From Galbibacter sp. BG1 (GTDB taxonomy: Bacteria; Bacteroidota; Bacteroidia; Flavobacteriales; Flavobacteriaceae), in the NCBI RefSeq assembly GCF_013391805.1, contig NZ_CP058364.1:1364501-1428500 (forward strand): a DNA stretch of 64,000 nt. The letters run 5' to 3'. The notes beneath the pieces were generated by a model. The model made no database searches and had not been told where the DNA came from. It saw only the letters and a list, made by a program, of their open reading frames with translations. A program made the position numbers and the translations under genes. Of the stretch, positions 63,763-64,000 are shown in pieces; positions within the stretch are counted from its first letter, which is position 1; every line of letters begins with the position of its first letter.

Positions 63763-64000
63763 AATATAAAGCTATTTGGAATGGAAAGGTTTTGGCAGAA
63801 AGCGAATCTACTCAAGAAGTGGAAGGCAACCAATACTTCCCGCCGCAAAGCATAAACAAAGAGTTTTTTAAAACCTCCCAAACCCAGACGTCTTGCCCAT
63901 GGAAGGGAAAGGCTTCTTATTATTCCATTGAAGTGGATGGAGAAATAAATAAAGACGCCGCTTGGTATTATCCAGACGCATCACAAGCTGCCAAACATAT
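63759..64000 (+). CDS. DUF427 family protein (partial, runs off window)
   Basis: The first 80 codons are present, beginning MKYKAIWNGKVLAESE. DUF427 hallmarks are visible: V-E-G-N-x-Y-F-P, T-S-C-P-W-K-G-K-A-S-Y-Y, and A-W-Y-Y-P. Function of the family is unknown. Starts by a 4-base overlap with the previous gene, and ends beyond position 64000. Confidence 0.88.
   Translation, partial: MKYKAIWNGKVLAESESTQEVEGNQYFPPQSINKEFFKTSQTQTSCPWKGKASYYSIEVDGEINKDAAWYYPDASQAAKH

Noticed and set aside
1-64000. CRISPR array, rRNA operon, prophage or complete insertion sequence
   Set aside because: No regularly spaced repeats with spacers, no rRNA sequence, no phage structural genes and no transposase frame were found.

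Overview
The window looks like the chromosome of a marine-type member of the Flavobacteriaceae (Bacteroidota). It has low GC, type IX secretion (T9SS) adhesins with gliding-motility C-terminal domains next to PorP/SprF partners, Bacteroidota-style promoters (TTG ~20 bp TAnnTTTG), DUF4374/PepSY/TonB iron genes, SusC-like receptor architecture with a carboxypeptidase-regulatory-like N-terminus, and many lipoproteins. No rRNA, CRISPR array, intact IS element or prophage is visible.

Layout. 1-15.6 kb (+): two tandem adhesin/partner pairs, an Ig-like CHU_C protein with a PorP-SPOR fusion, then a 3393-residue SprB-like protein with a canonical PorP/SprF. 15.9-19.0 kb: a LolC/E-like permease with rbfA (-), methylmalonyl-CoA epimerase (+), and a tRNA(CAT) locus split by a GIY-YIG nuclease cassette. 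19.5-24.3 kb (-): a siderophore/iron operon (TonB receptor, DUF4374 lipoprotein, PepSY protein) behind a perfect 13-bp inverted repeat. 24.6-26.5 kb (+): a divergent two-gene unit, a small protein with two C-x2-C-x-SG-x-D type motifs translationally coupled to an MNIO (DUF692) enzyme fused to a BufC/DUF2063-like domain. This is the best candidate for an undescribed RiPP-type system. 26.8-31.2 kb: recA, then a lipoprotein, an ECF-type sigma factor and two beta-barrel proteins.

31.2-36.5 kb: plsC, trpS, dprA, an HU-CCDC81/SPOR cell-wall protein, a thioesterase and a CDF-like transporter. 36.5-43.3 kb (-): an envelope cluster (flippase, dut, sugar nucleotidyltransferase, TPR protein, DUF4292 lipoprotein, degenerate LytM/M23 protein). 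It is split between dut and the nucleotidyltransferase by a dead GIY-YIG gene and a tandem repeat. 43.4-50.4 kb (-): small secreted proteins, an ABC ATPase, DUF1697, prolyl oligopeptidase, asd and mscL. 50.4-52 kb: an accessory patch with a MITE-like element, an orphan MntA antitoxin with a truncated HepT, and a candidate structured ncRNA. 52-56.7 kb: alr/tdk, a conserved unknown, a DoxX-like protein and an M24 peptidase. 56.8-64 kb (+): rsmI, a UDG-like protein, OsmC, recJ, then a compact oxidative-damage cluster msrB-msrA-selO-DM13-unknown-DUF427, the last cut by the window edge.

Functional themes are surface adhesion and secretion, iron acquisition next to an iron-enzyme RiPP candidate, envelope assembly, and repair of oxidised protein and DNA. 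Mobile activity is limited to GIY-YIG cassettes and short palindromic repeats. All family assignments come from reading the sequence; no database search was run.
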